Assembly: GCA_018712555.1 (NCBI GenBank)
Contig: DVGT01000001.1
Location: 47,538 to 111,537, forward strand
Reading direction: 5' to 3'
Source of the DNA: Faecimorpha stercoravium
GTDB taxonomy: Bacteria > Bacillota > Clostridia > Lachnospirales > Bianqueaceae
Length of the DNA: 64,000 bases
Shown here: positions 41,101 to 48,645 of the stretch, in pieces
Numbering within the stretch: position 1 is the first letter of the stretch
Layout: each line of letters starts with the position of its first letter
Position numbers and translations under genes: made by a program
The notes under the pieces: model-generated
The model's database searches: none
Seen by the model: only the letters and a program-made list of their open reading frames with translations
Told to the model about the DNA's origin: nothing

Positions 41101-41882
41101 CTGGTTTCCAGATAATCCTCATAAGAAGCCCGTACCGGAGTCAGCAGTGTCCCATCCTCAAACCGGACGCTCGTAAGCACGGTCCCAAAGGTCGTATGCC
41201 GACAATGATCGGACCAGTATGTATCCAACACCCGAATCTCCGTGATGCTGGGATCCCGGTGCTCTGTATCTCTGAAATACTTCTGCGTATGTAAAAGATC
41301 CGCCTGACTCATGGCCAATCCCAATTCCTGGCGCATCTTTTCAATCTCTTCCTCGGACTTCTGACAAAAGCCCTCTACAATGGCCACATCCGCGGGGACG
41401 CCATAATGCATATCGAGAGTATCCGGCTTGGCCAGATCCGCTTCTCTGGAATCCACCGTATTGATGCAGTATTCCTTGACGGCCTGCTTCTCCTCTTCGG
41501 TCAGACCTCCCGCCAGCACGTACACCTTGGCATAGTTAACCTTCGGCTTCTCCTCCGCCTCCAGAATCTGAATACACTGCACTGCGGAGTCCGCTCTCTG
41601 GTCATACTGTCCCGGCAAATACTCCACCGCAAAGACAAAATCCGCCGGATCCAAAGTCACCTCTTCTTCGTATACATCATCCACCGGTGCCTCCGAAAGA
41701 ATGCGCCGAACCGCACGCTGATAGGTGCCCTCGGACAGATTCTCCAGGTCGTAACGATGCAGAATCCGAACGGACGTCAACCTCTCCAGGTTCAGATTGT
41801 CCCGCAGCTCTTCTAAAAGCCCTTCCGCTTCCACGCGGAATCCCGGCTTCTTCTCAACATAAACACGCTTTACCATTGACAT
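38136..41882 (-). CDS. purL: Phosphoribosylformylglycinamidine synthase, single-chain PurL
   Basis: About 1248 residues; start at 41880-41882 or the ATG six bases downstream. It is the large single-chain FGAR amidotransferase found in many Clostridia, combining the PurS-like N-terminus, the two AIRS-type ATPase repeats (NETHNHPTEIEPFGGAAT; GGKDSMSGSFGKMHVPPT) and the C-terminal glutaminase, with the catalytic Cys in LGICNGFQALIKLG and His/Glu in ISHGEGRF. It converts FGAR, ATP and glutamine to FGAM in purine synthesis. It is monocistronic here, away from other pur genes. Confidence 0.96.
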   Translation of the reverse strand: MSMVKRVYVEKKPGFRVEAEGLLEELRDNLNLERLTSVRILHRYDLENLSEGTYQRAVRRILSEAPVDDVYEEEVTLDPADFVFAVEYLPGQYDQRADSAVQCIQILEAEEKPKVNYAKVYVLAGGLTEEEKQAVKEYCINTVDSREADLAKPDTLDMHYGVPADVAIVEGFCQKSEEEIEKMRQELGLAMSQADLLHTQKYFRDTEHRDPSITEIRVLDTYWSDHCRHTTFGTVLTSVRFEDGTLLTPVRASYEDYLETRKLLGREDKPQCLMDVALAAMRRLKAEGRLTDLEESNEINACSIVLPVDVDGQEEEWLLMFKNETHNHPTEIEPFGGAATCLGGAIRDPLSGRSYVYQAMRITGGADPTVSVKDTLPGKLPQKKLAKQAAKGYSSYGNQIGLATGYVHEIYHPGFMAKHMELGAVIAAAPRANVVRGAADPSDVVILLGGDTGRDGCGGATGSSKAHTEESIHTCGAEVQKGNPPTERKIQRLFRNPKVSRLIKVCNDFGAGGVCVAIGELADGLDIQLDLVPKKYAGLDGTELAISESQERMAVVVKQEDAAAFLAYAAEENLNAVQVAVVTESPRLVMHWRDQVIVDLSREFIATNGAPSYAEALVTCPAEAEPSLPERASQKNFKEKVRMIMGDLSVCSQKGLVEMFDSSIGASTVLMPYGGKYQMTPIQTMVAKLPVTGETTTVSMMACGYDPYVSSWSPYHGAMYAVVESVARIVAAGGDYHKIHFTFQEYFERMGSQESWGKPLAALLGAHQAQRELGLASIGGKDSMSGSFGKMHVPPTLISLAVAAAHTQDVLTPQMKSAGNQVVYAEPVLTAEKVYDFQALMRLYDHVTEGIRKGEVLSAYAVDGGGLIEAVVKMCLGNRLGFRFQDVPEVHQALQQAPVYGGLVLELAEGTDSASYGMSLGVVTEEAVFSLGEESISLDEVLAVYEGRLEKVYKTQVPDRTPIGDTPFYKGERTVYIGKEGGKRPRVFIPVFPGTNCEYDTARAFRMAGAEPDVFVLRNRNAQDIRESIDEMARRIQQAQILMFSGGFSAGDEPEGSGKFIAAVFSNEKLKEATMRLLTQQDGLVLGICNGFQALIKLGLVPYGEIRELSEKDPTLTYNTIGRHASCMVRTRVVSNRSPWLMGAEPGDIHTIAISHGEGRFMADEAMLARLAANGQIATQYVDMEGHPTMDIRYNPNGSLWAIEGITSPDGRVLGKMGHSERIGDQVAKNIEGNKDQKIFASGVAYFG

Positions 41883-41923
41883 ACGCTCCCGTCCTTCTTG
41901 TGTAGTTTCAATTGCACACTGTA

Positions 41924-41952
41924 AGTATAGCATAGATCCCGCCTGAAAACAA
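41924..41952 (-). promoter_or_regulatory. Promoter of purL
   Basis: Minus strand: TTGTTT (41947-41952), 17-bp spacer, TATACT (41924-41929) with the preceding GC. No guanine riboswitch pattern was seen in the 40-nt leader. Confidence 0.6.
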
Positions 41953-41976
41953 CTTCTTTAGACGAAATGAAACAAG

Positions 41977-42001
41977 AAAAAGCGGGATTTCCCGCTTTTT
42001 T
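41977..42001 (-). terminator. Terminator after the membrane-anchored Lys-rich protein gene
   Basis: AAAAAGCGGG-attt-CCCGCTTTTTT: perfect stem flanked by A- and T-tracts, so it can work in both directions. Confidence 0.85.
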
Positions 42002-42009
42002 ACAGTTTC

Positions 42010-42516
42010 TCATTTCTTCTTGGAAGATCCCGTCTTTTTATCCTGATCCTTGCTCTGATTCCTGAGGCCCTGTGCCTTGGCCATAAGCTTCTCCCGCCAG
42101 GTCAGCTTCTTCGGCGGCTCATATTTCTTCTCGCCCTTCTTCGCCGTGGAATATCCCAGAATATAGGCGCCTGAGATCTCCAGCTTCAGATTCCGCTTGG
42201 TGGGCAGGGTCTTAAACACGTTTCCATCACACAGCATCGTAACGATCTGCGGTCCCACCTTCACCTTCGCCATGGGAAGTTTGCGAATCTTCAGATAAAA
42301 TGGCACTTTATCAAATGACCCCTTTGGAAAATTTGCCTCTGACAGTTTCATTTTCTTCTTATCGATTACAAATGCAGATACCATCTGTCGGTTCTGATCG
42401 ATGAACTTCTGAGACTCATCTGATTTCTTCTGCAACTTCCTTCCTAAAAAATACAGTCCCACCAGAATCGCCGCCACGACCAGGATCACGGTAAATGTAA
42501 TACTTAACGCATCCAT
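42010..42516 (-). CDS. Membrane-anchored basic protein of unknown function
   Basis: 168 residues. The N-terminal helix (ITFTVILVVAAILVGLYFLG) is followed at once by KKSDESQKFIDQNRQMVSAF, a small globular domain of about 95 residues with a QMVSAFVIDKKKMKLSEANF strand pattern and a lysine-rich tail (KAQGLRNQSKDQDKKTGSSK). Such single-pass proteins occur in Lachnospiraceae without known role. The basic tail could contact RNA, DNA or acidic lipid. It is its own transcription unit with a strong terminator. Confidence 0.65.
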   Translation of the reverse strand: MDALSITFTVILVVAAILVGLYFLGRKLQKKSDESQKFIDQNRQMVSAFVIDKKKMKLSEANFPKGSFDKVPFYLKIRKLPMAKVKVGPQIVTMLCDGNVFKTLPTKRNLKLEISGAYILGYSTAKKGEKKYEPPKKLTWREKLMAKAQGLRNQSKDQDKKTGSSKKK

Positions 42517-42585
42517 CCGCGTCTATGCCTCCTTTGCAAATTACTATCATAGTCTATCTAATTTTTGTTCTAAAGTCAAGTCTCT

Positions 42586-43038
42586 TTATCGAACCAATCG
42601 AATATTCGATTCTCCTTTTCGATCCTGCACCAAAATATGCACAGCATGTCTCCCCGTATTTTGTCCTCCGACATCCAATGTATAATCTACATGAATCTTC
42701 CAGTTATGCTCTTTCAGATCCATCACCAGAGAATTTGTCGTGATTCCCATTTCCAGGACACCAAAAGGAGTATTATAAATCAAAATGGTACGCTTCCCCT
42801 GTTCGAAACACAGATTGGCTCCATAGGGAGTTGGCTGCGTGACCAGCACACAGTTATCTTCTATTTTTACTGTCGCTCGGCCCTGTTTTCCATCCTCTCG
42901 CTCATCTTCATAAGTAAGGTATCGCTTTCCATTTCTCTCATAGTATTTGCCGGGTGTTACCAATTCGATATCATCTTCTTCCGTGCTTAGCCCCATCGAG
43001 TGGATTCCCCGAATAGAAATATACACATTACGCTCCAT
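42586..43038 (-). CDS. DUF1934 (YwiB-like) protein
   Basis: 150 residues, all beta, calycin-like. The DUF1934 pattern is visible in VYISIRGIHSMGLSTEEDDI, PGKYYERNGKRYLTYEDERE, QPTPYGANLCFEQGKRTILI and FGVLEMGITTNSLVMDLKEH. Function is unknown; the Bacillus gene ywiB lies beside argS. Here its start overlaps the end of ddl by 11 bp, tying it to cell-wall precursor synthesis in this genome. Confidence 0.9.
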   Translation of the reverse strand: MERNVYISIRGIHSMGLSTEEDDIELVTPGKYYERNGKRYLTYEDEREDGKQGRATVKIEDNCVLVTQPTPYGANLCFEQGKRTILIYNTPFGVLEMGITTNSLVMDLKEHNWKIHVDYTLDVGGQNTGRHAVHILVQDRKGESNIRLVR

Positions 43039-44110
43039 ATAATGGTTTCCTCTCTATCGCGATTTGAATCAGTTCCCGAACTTGCTCCTCCACGGACAGC
43101 CCTTCGGCCTGCCACAGCATGGGGTACATGCTGATATTGGTAAATCCCGGGAACGTATTGATCTCATTAAATATGACTTCGCCAGACTTCTGCTCTATAA
43201 AGAAATCCACACGGGCCAATCCGCTGCCGTCGATCGCCTGAAAGATCGCCCGGGCATCCCTGCGGATCTCCTGGCGTGCCGATTCGCAGATATCCGCGGG
43301 CACCACGGTTTTCGATTCCGCATTCACATACTTGGCATCAAAGTCATAAAATTCGGCAGCCGCCAAGATCTCTCCTACATTCGCGGCCTTCGGATCTTCT
43401 CCGCCCAGCACCGCGCACTCTACTTCACGGCCTTGTATAAACTCCTCTACCAGAACGCGTCTGTCTTCTTTCGCCGCCTTTCGGAGCCCATCCATCAGTT
43501 CCTGACGGTTGGACGCTTTTGTGACGCCCACCGAAGAACCCGCTCTGGAAGGCTTTACGAATACCGGATAGGCAAACGCTGCCTCGACCTTCTGTACCGC
43601 CGCATCCATAGCGTCCAGAATCTCGCCGCGTCTGAGATCGACAAAAGCTGCCTGACGAATCCCCAGTTCCGCCACAATCTTCTTGGTATACACCTTATCC
43701 ATCCCCAGCGCCGATGCCAGCACTCCGCAGCCTACATAAGGGATACGCGCCATTTCCAAAAGGCCCTGCACCGTTCCGTCTTCTCCATTGAGTCCATGCA
43801 GCACAGGGATCACCACATCCACCGTCAGACTCTGCGGCCCTTCATCTCCCAGGAGCAGAAAACAGTCTTTCCCAAGTCCTGGCAATATCGCAACAGGCGT
43901 TCTGTATTCCTCCAAAGGCGCCTGCCGCAGCGCCCGCTTATCCCCTTCATATAAAAACCACGCGCCTTCTCGGTCAATATAGACCGGATACACCGTATAT
44001 CCTCCATCTGCCTCCATGGCATTCATAAAAGTCTGTGCCGACATACAGGAGATATCGTGCTCCGAAGACACGCCTCCAAATAACAGTACCACACTGTAAG
44101 ATTCCTTCAT
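43028..44110 (-). CDS. ddl: D-alanine--D-alanine ligase
   Basis: 360 residues from the ATG at 44108-44110, seven bases after AGGGG. ATP-grasp enzyme joining two D-Ala for the peptidoglycan stem. Motifs: LFGGVSSEHDISCMSA (N-terminal), VIPVLHGLNGEDGTVQGLLE, PVFVKPSRAGSSVGVTKASN, and VIFNEINTFPGFTNISMYP. The residue pattern EFIQGREVECAVLG is standard. The presence of F/Y residues deciding lactate versus alanine was not resolved, so D-Ala-D-Lac activity is not excluded but is unlikely. Overlaps the DUF1934 gene. Confidence 0.95.
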   Translation of the reverse strand: MKESYSVVLLFGGVSSEHDISCMSAQTFMNAMEADGGYTVYPVYIDREGAWFLYEGDKRALRQAPLEEYRTPVAILPGLGKDCFLLLGDEGPQSLTVDVVIPVLHGLNGEDGTVQGLLEMARIPYVGCGVLASALGMDKVYTKKIVAELGIRQAAFVDLRRGEILDAMDAAVQKVEAAFAYPVFVKPSRAGSSVGVTKASNRQELMDGLRKAAKEDRRVLVEEFIQGREVECAVLGGEDPKAANVGEILAAAEFYDFDAKYVNAESKTVVPADICESARQEIRRDARAIFQAIDGSGLARVDFFIEQKSGEVIFNEINTFPGFTNISMYPMLWQAEGLSVEEQVRELIQIAIERKPLYGA

Positions 44111-44175
44111 GCCTGTTCCCCTTCCTATTGGTTTACAAATGGTATCATACCCTATCTGCGCGCAAAAATCAATGT

Positions 44176-45003
44176 TTAATTCGCACAAATCACCTGGCTG
44201 TGGGATAGAATGCGTCTGTCACAGTCCTCCAGCACCGTAGGATCTCCCGATAGAATATAGAAAAACAGACTTACATCTTCTTCCTCGAAATATCGCCCAA
44301 TCATTCTCCCCTGCAGCCGCACCGGTGCAAATGCCTCCGCGGGCCCCTCCGCCGGCTTTCCGTACTGAAGATAGGACAAGCAAAAATCCCTTGGATGATG
44401 GCCCGCCCCATTCACTTCCAGCCGTCCGTCTATCTGCTGCCAGTCTTCCAGGTTCGCATAATAGGGAATCTCTTTTCGCTCCTCTTCTTCCCACGCAAAC
44501 ACAGCGTCCTGCTCAGAAAGGCCAAAATCATCCAGCACCAGCCGGAACAGATCAAACCAAATGACCTGCGCCGCTTCTTCGGTATCGATTTTCCCCTCCT
44601 CATCGAAACCAAAGCCTGCGCCGCCTTCTACCAGATACGCTCCATAGAAACTGGTATAATACGGAGAGTCCGGATCATACAGCCAGGAACTTCCTTCCCA
44701 TATATCGAAAGCCGGGAAATTATAATAAATATTAAGCCGCACATCCTCCCCTATATACGAGGAAAATTCCTCACTGGCATCATAAAAAAGCGTCATCGGA
44801 TACCAGTCCCGTTCCCCGGTCTCCATGCCGCCCGGAATCCTGAGCCGCATCCCTGTGTGGCTCTCGATACTGTCCCGTTGACAGTAGGCTGAATACACCG
44901 ACATGACGGCCATGCTTCTAATCGTTCCCAAGGGTGGCAGTATCAAAAAAAGCACAATGCCCGCGAGAATCCCCACGGCCATCCATATCCCTTTCTTTTT
45001 CAT
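44176..45003 (-). CDS. Membrane-anchored extracytoplasmic protein, unknown function
   Basis: 275 residues. MKKKGIWMAVGILAGIVLFL starts an N-terminal signal anchor ending near residue 30. The outer domain is acidic and aromatic (AFDIWEGSSWLYDPDSPYYT, FYGAYLVEGGAGFGFDEEGK) and includes a helix FDLFRLVLDDFGLSEQDAVF. No family recognised. It is 65 bp upstream of ddl, possibly co-transcribed, which suggests an envelope-related role. Confidence 0.65.
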   Translation of the reverse strand: MKKKGIWMAVGILAGIVLFLILPPLGTIRSMAVMSVYSAYCQRDSIESHTGMRLRIPGGMETGERDWYPMTLFYDASEEFSSYIGEDVRLNIYYNFPAFDIWEGSSWLYDPDSPYYTSFYGAYLVEGGAGFGFDEEGKIDTEEAAQVIWFDLFRLVLDDFGLSEQDAVFAWEEEERKEIPYYANLEDWQQIDGRLEVNGAGHHPRDFCLSYLQYGKPAEGPAEAFAPVRLQGRMIGRYFEEEDVSLFFYILSGDPTVLEDCDRRILSHSQVICAN

Positions 45004-45018
45004 GTTTTGCCCTCACAT

Positions 45019-45073
45019 AAAAAGGGGTTCCGCACCATGATTTGCTAACGCTTCCTCTATGGCACGAAACCTC
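45019..45073 (-). terminator. Probable terminator after the 140-residue cytosolic protein gene
   Basis: On the minus strand GAGGTTTCGTGCCAT pairs imperfectly with ATGGTGCGGAACCCC, followed by TTTTTATG. Confidence 0.55.
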
Positions 45074-45084
45074 ATGTCGCAATC

Positions 45085-45507
45085 TTACAGGTGCAGACTC
45101 TCAAACAGCTGGTTTGCTTCCTTCTTAGCAAACTCTACTGCACCATCAATCTCCTCCTGGGTCAGTTTTCCCTTGCCAAACAGGCCCTTCTTGATACCTA
45201 CGTTATAAGTACCCACTACATTGACGCCCAAGCCCTTGGAGATGGAAGAAAGCTCATCCATTCCTTCTCCATACATGGAAATATAAGCAACATTAGCGGT
45301 CTTTTCTTGATTCAAGCTCTCGATATATTCCTTCAGAACTTTATCTACCTTTTCATAGATGATAAACACCAGCTTCTCCTTATTACACATATACGCGGGA
45401 GGAATCTGATCACTCTTGCTCTTGAGCAGGCTTGACAAATGATCGCTAATTTCCAGCGGATGACCGGACTTGGTTACTTGAAACTCGATTTGCAGTTTGG
45501 CTGCCAT
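45085..45507 (-). CDS. Conserved cytosolic protein, flavodoxin-like, unknown function
   Basis: 140 residues, no signal or membrane segment. The pattern alternates strands and helices: KLVFIIYEKVDKVLKEYIES, TANVAYISMYGEGMDELSSI, GVNVVGTYNVGIKKGLFGKG, then TQEEIDGAVEFAKKEANQLF. The order resembles a flavodoxin/anti-anti-sigma-like alpha/beta sandwich but no cofactor motif is clear. The start MAAKLQIEF is 25 bp after a hairpin in its leader. A strong promoter and its position opposite a LysR gene suggest regulated expression. Confidence 0.6.
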   Translation of the reverse strand: MAAKLQIEFQVTKSGHPLEISDHLSSLLKSKSDQIPPAYMCNKEKLVFIIYEKVDKVLKEYIESLNQEKTANVAYISMYGEGMDELSSISKGLGVNVVGTYNVGIKKGLFGKGKLTQEEIDGAVEFAKKEANQLFESLHL

Positions 45508-45533
45508 ATTATGTCACTCTCTTTCTTTATAAT

Positions 45534-45550
45534 AAGGTTCACCGAACCTT
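45534..45550. promoter_or_regulatory. Inverted repeat in the leader (possible operator)
   Basis: AAGGTTC-ACC-GAACCTT, 7-bp perfect arms, just downstream of the -10 box at 45559 and upstream of the ribosome site of the 45085-45507 gene. Confidence 0.45.
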
Positions 45551-45558
45551 TGTTATTT

Positions 45559-45587
45559 ATCATAACACAATTTATACACATTGTCAA
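45559..45587 (-). promoter_or_regulatory. Promoter of the 140-residue cytosolic protein gene
   Basis: Minus strand: perfect TTGACA (45582-45587), 17-bp spacer, TATGAT (45559-45564). Confidence 0.75.
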
Positions 45588-45644
45588 AACGATACGTGAA
45601 TTTCAGATGAATTTATTCTTGTTTTTCTGTAAACCCATCCAAGA

Positions 45645-45673
45645 TTGACAAAGAGCAGTCCCTGTGTTATATT
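45645..45673 (+). promoter_or_regulatory. Promoter of the LysR gene
   Basis: Perfect TTGACA (45645-45650), 17-bp spacer, TATATT (45668-45673), facing away from the promoter at 45559-45587. Confidence 0.75.
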
Positions 45674-45718
45674 GTGAGCAGGATTTCTGGCCCTTTGCCA
45701 AAATGAGGTGACCTATAT

Positions 45719-46588
45719 ATGGAGTTATTGCAATTACGTTATTTTTTGGCTGCTGCGAAATATCAACATATGACGAAAGCTGCCGAGCATCTGCAGATCG
45801 CGCAGCCAGCTCTCTCCCAGGCTATTCATCGTCTGGAAACAGAGCTTGGGGTTTCTCTGTTCATTCGCCGCAACCGAGGCATCGAACTGAATGAAGCTGG
45901 ACTTTTGCTGCAGCAAAGACTGCTTCCCATTATCGAGAGCCTAGATCGCATCCCCGAAGAGCTCCGCAACGGAGCCGAAAGGGCTGCCCGTACCATTCAT
46001 CTGCGGCTTCTGGCTGCTACTTCTCTCATGACGCGGCAGGTTATCGCCTATCGAGCCCTGCATCCCGAAGTGAGTTTTCATATTCATCAATGGGACTCTT
46101 CCACCGAAGAAGATATCTGTGTAACCGCCATCCGCGGCGATGAATCATTACCCACCACAGATTCGATCGTCCTATTAGAAGAGGATCTGCATTTGGCAGT
46201 TCCGATCCATTCCCCCTATGCAAAGCTTTCCTCGATTTGCCTGAAGGATACGAAAGACGCGGGGTATATTAGTCTTTCCGGTTCTCGCCCGATGCGTAAG
46301 ATCTGTGATTATTATCTGGCGCAGGCTGGTGTGACTCCGCATATTCTGATGGAAAGCGATGGTTTTGAGTCCATTCATCGTCTTCTGGCCTCGGGTCTGG
46401 GCGTTGGTTTCTGGCCCTCTAAATCCTGGGATGCTCCAGCCGATCTTCCTGTACGTTTCCTTCCCATCTCAGACCCACACTGTTCCCGGCGTATCCTTCT
46501 GCACTGCTCTCATGACGGCCTGCAGAAGCCCCTGGTCATGGATTTCTGCCGTTTTCTGAAGCAGGCTTTCTCCGTAGATGTGGTGTAA
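45719..46588 (+). CDS. LysR family transcriptional regulator
   Basis: 289 residues. N-terminal winged helix-turn-helix MELLQLRYFLAAAKYQHMTK to about residue 60 (AAEHLQIAQPALSQAIHRLE), then a two-lobed effector domain of the periplasmic-binding type. LysR proteins usually control a divergent neighbour; the divergent gene here is the 140-residue cytosolic protein. The effector is unknown. The start follows GAGGTG by eight bases. Confidence 0.93.
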   Translation: MELLQLRYFLAAAKYQHMTKAAEHLQIAQPALSQAIHRLETELGVSLFIRRNRGIELNEAGLLLQQRLLPIIESLDRIPEELRNGAERAARTIHLRLLAATSLMTRQVIAYRALHPEVSFHIHQWDSSTEEDICVTAIRGDESLPTTDSIVLLEEDLHLAVPIHSPYAKLSSICLKDTKDAGYISLSGSRPMRKICDYYLAQAGVTPHILMESDGFESIHRLLASGLGVGFWPSKSWDAPADLPVRFLPISDPHCSRRILLHCSHDGLQKPLVMDFCRFLKQAFSVDVV

Positions 46589-46601
46589 TAGCCTTTTCCA
46601 T

Positions 46602-46637
46602 CCCCCGATTCTCCTAATGAGAAATCGGGGGATTTTC
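46602..46637 (+). terminator. Terminator of the LysR gene, built from half a 64-bp repeat
   Basis: CCCCCGATTCTC and GAGAAATCGGGGG pair around CTAAT with one bulge, followed by ATTTT. The TAATGAGAAATC part is the end of a 64-bp family unit. Confidence 0.7.
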
Positions 46638-46752
46638 TCATTACTCTCCCGCCGAAATTGTTACATCGCACGTGGGACTAATGAGAAATCAGGGGATTTT
46701 CTCATTACTCTCCCATCGAAATTGTTACATCGACGTGGGACTAATGAGAAAA
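46634..46752. repeat. 64-bp palindromic repeat, two units (locus B)
   Basis: TTTCTCATTACTCTCCC starts at 46634 and 46698. Each unit has AAATTGTTACATCG in the middle and ends GGACTAATGAGAAA. Same family as 23177-23364, with about 10 differences per unit. It lies between the convergent lysR and atpC genes. Confidence 0.88.
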
Positions 46753-46769
46753 TCCCATTCATAGACTAT

Positions 46770-46807
46770 AAAAAAGAACCGGATCTCGCAAGACCCGGCT
46801 CTTTTTT
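46770..46807 (-). terminator. Terminator of the ATP synthase operon
   Basis: Minus strand AAAAAAGAGCCGGG and CCGGTTCTTTTTT form a long stem with U-tract. The left arm contains the atpC stop codon. Confidence 0.8.
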
Positions 46808-47222
46808 ATAATCCCTGATAATGACGGCTCCCTTTCAGACGGGACAATGCCCTAGCCATAGATGCCTGGGACATCTTGAATTCCTGAAGGCTCTGCTTCT
46901 GACGCATCTGCTCTTCTGCCCGTTCCAGAGCCTCCTGCGCCCGACGAACATCAATCTCCTCCGGTCGCTCCGCAGAATCCACAACCATCAATGCTCGATT
47001 ATTGACCACTTGGACAATTCCGATTCCTACAACCGCTTCCTGCCATTCTGTGCTGCCAGCAGGCCGGAACCGTACTTCACCCTCCTGCGTAGCCATCATC
47101 ATGGCTTCATGGTGCGCCAAAATCGAAACCGGGCCGTCATGAGCCGGCACTGTCAGAATCTCACAGCTTCCGTCATAAAAAACATGGTCACTGGCAATAA
47201 TGCGTAAACTAAAGCTGGACAT
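46806..47222 (-). CDS. atpC: ATP synthase F1 subunit epsilon
   Basis: 138 residues. N-terminal beta-sandwich (FSLRIIASDHVFYDGSCEIL, TVPAHDGPVSILAHHEAMMM) and C-terminal helical hairpin (RRAQEALERAEEQMRQKQSL). It is part of the central stalk and inhibits ATP hydrolysis. Last gene of the atp operon; its stop codon lies within the terminator stem. Confidence 0.94.
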   Translation of the reverse strand: MSSFSLRIIASDHVFYDGSCEILTVPAHDGPVSILAHHEAMMMATQEGEVRFRPAGSTEWQEAVVGIGIVQVVNNRALMVVDSAERPEEIDVRRAQEALERAEEQMRQKQSLQEFKMSQASMARALSRLKGSRHYQGL

Positions 47223-47239
47223 TCTACTGCTCCTTTCTC

Positions 47240-48634
47240 TTAGGCCCTCGTCATGGTCTTTGCCTTTTCTACAACCTCATCAATAGTTCCAACATTGAAG
47301 AAAGCGGCTTCCGGATACGCATCCATCTCGCCATCCAGAATCGCCTTGAACCCTCGCACAGTCTCCTTCACCGGCACATATTTACCAGGAACCCCTGTGA
47401 AGTTCTCTGCCACATGGAAGGGCTGGGACAAAAATCTTTGAATCTTACGGGCACGATTGACTGTAAGCTTGTCCTCCTCGGACAATTCTTCCATGCCCAG
47501 AATCGCGATAATATCCTGCAAATCCTTGTAACTCTGCAAAATCTGCTGCACGCGGCTCGCTACCTCATAATGTTCCTTCCCCACCACATCTTCTTCCAGG
47601 ATTCTGGATGTGGATTCCAGCGGATCTACCGCAGGATAGATTCCCTGCTCCACAATCTTACGGGACAGTACCGTAGTCGCGTCCAGATGCGCAAACGTAG
47701 TAGCCGGCGCAGGATCCGTCAGGTCATCCGCCGGCACATAGACTGCCTGTACGGAAGTAACAGACCCATTCTTCGTCGAAGCGATTCGTTCCTGCAGCTC
47801 TCCAATATCCGTTGCCAGCGTGGGCTGATATCCCACCGCAGAAGGCATACGTCCCAGCAATGCGGAAACCTCGGAGCCCGCCTGGACGAATCGGAAAATA
47901 TTGTCGATGAAAAGCAGCACATTTTGGTGTTCTACGTCTCGAAAATACTCCGCCATGGTAAGTCCTGTCTCTGCGACTCGCATACGGGCTCCCGGCGGTT
48001 CGTTCATCTGACCAAACACCAATGCCGTTTTACTCAGCACTCCAGATTCCTTCATCTCGGTCCACAAATCATTTCCCTCTCGAGAACGTTCTCCTACACC
48101 GGTAAAGATGGAATACCCGCCATGTTCTGTGGCGATGTTGGTGATCAGCTCCTGAATCAGAACCGTCTTGCCGACGCCAGCGCCGCCAAACAAACCAATC
48201 TTTCCGCCCTTGGCGTAAGGAGCCAACAAATCTATGACCTTGATTCCCGTCTCCAGCATCTCCACTACAGGACTCTGATCCTCAAAAGCCGGCGGATCTC
48301 GATGAATGACCCAATTCTCCTCTGTTTTCGGTTCTTCCCCACCATCAATGGTCTCACCCAGCACATTGAACAAACGTCCCAGCGTTTTTTCTCCCACCGG
48401 TACCGAGATACCGGCTCCGGTCGGCGTCACTTCCATATCCCTGCACAGCCCCTCACTGGCTGAAAGCATGATACATCGTACCACACCCCCGCCAATATGC
48501 TGCGCTACTTCCATCACGAGGCGTTTGCCGCCGTTTTCCACAGTCAGCGCATCCTTAATATGGGGAAGAGGCTGCTGCGAAAACTCCACATCCACCACAG
48601 GTCCCATGACCTGTACGATTTTTCCCTTGTTCAT
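47240..48634 (-). CDS. atpD: ATP synthase F1 subunit beta
   Basis: 464 residues from the ATG at 48632-48634, five bases after GGAGG. Walker A is GGAGVGKTV, Walker B and the DELSEED-like segment MEELSEEDKL are present. Catalytic subunit of F1. Second-last gene of the operon, 17 bp before atpC. Confidence 0.97.
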   Translation of the reverse strand: MNKGKIVQVMGPVVDVEFSQQPLPHIKDALTVENGGKRLVMEVAQHIGGGVVRCIMLSASEGLCRDMEVTPTGAGISVPVGEKTLGRLFNVLGETIDGGEEPKTEENWVIHRDPPAFEDQSPVVEMLETGIKVIDLLAPYAKGGKIGLFGGAGVGKTVLIQELITNIATEHGGYSIFTGVGERSREGNDLWTEMKESGVLSKTALVFGQMNEPPGARMRVAETGLTMAEYFRDVEHQNVLLFIDNIFRFVQAGSEVSALLGRMPSAVGYQPTLATDIGELQERIASTKNGSVTSVQAVYVPADDLTDPAPATTFAHLDATTVLSRKIVEQGIYPAVDPLESTSRILEEDVVGKEHYEVASRVQQILQSYKDLQDIIAILGMEELSEEDKLTVNRARKIQRFLSQPFHVAENFTGVPGKYVPVKETVRGFKAILDGEMDAYPEAAFFNVGTIDEVVEKAKTMTRA

Positions 48635-48645
48635 AGCTGCCTCCT

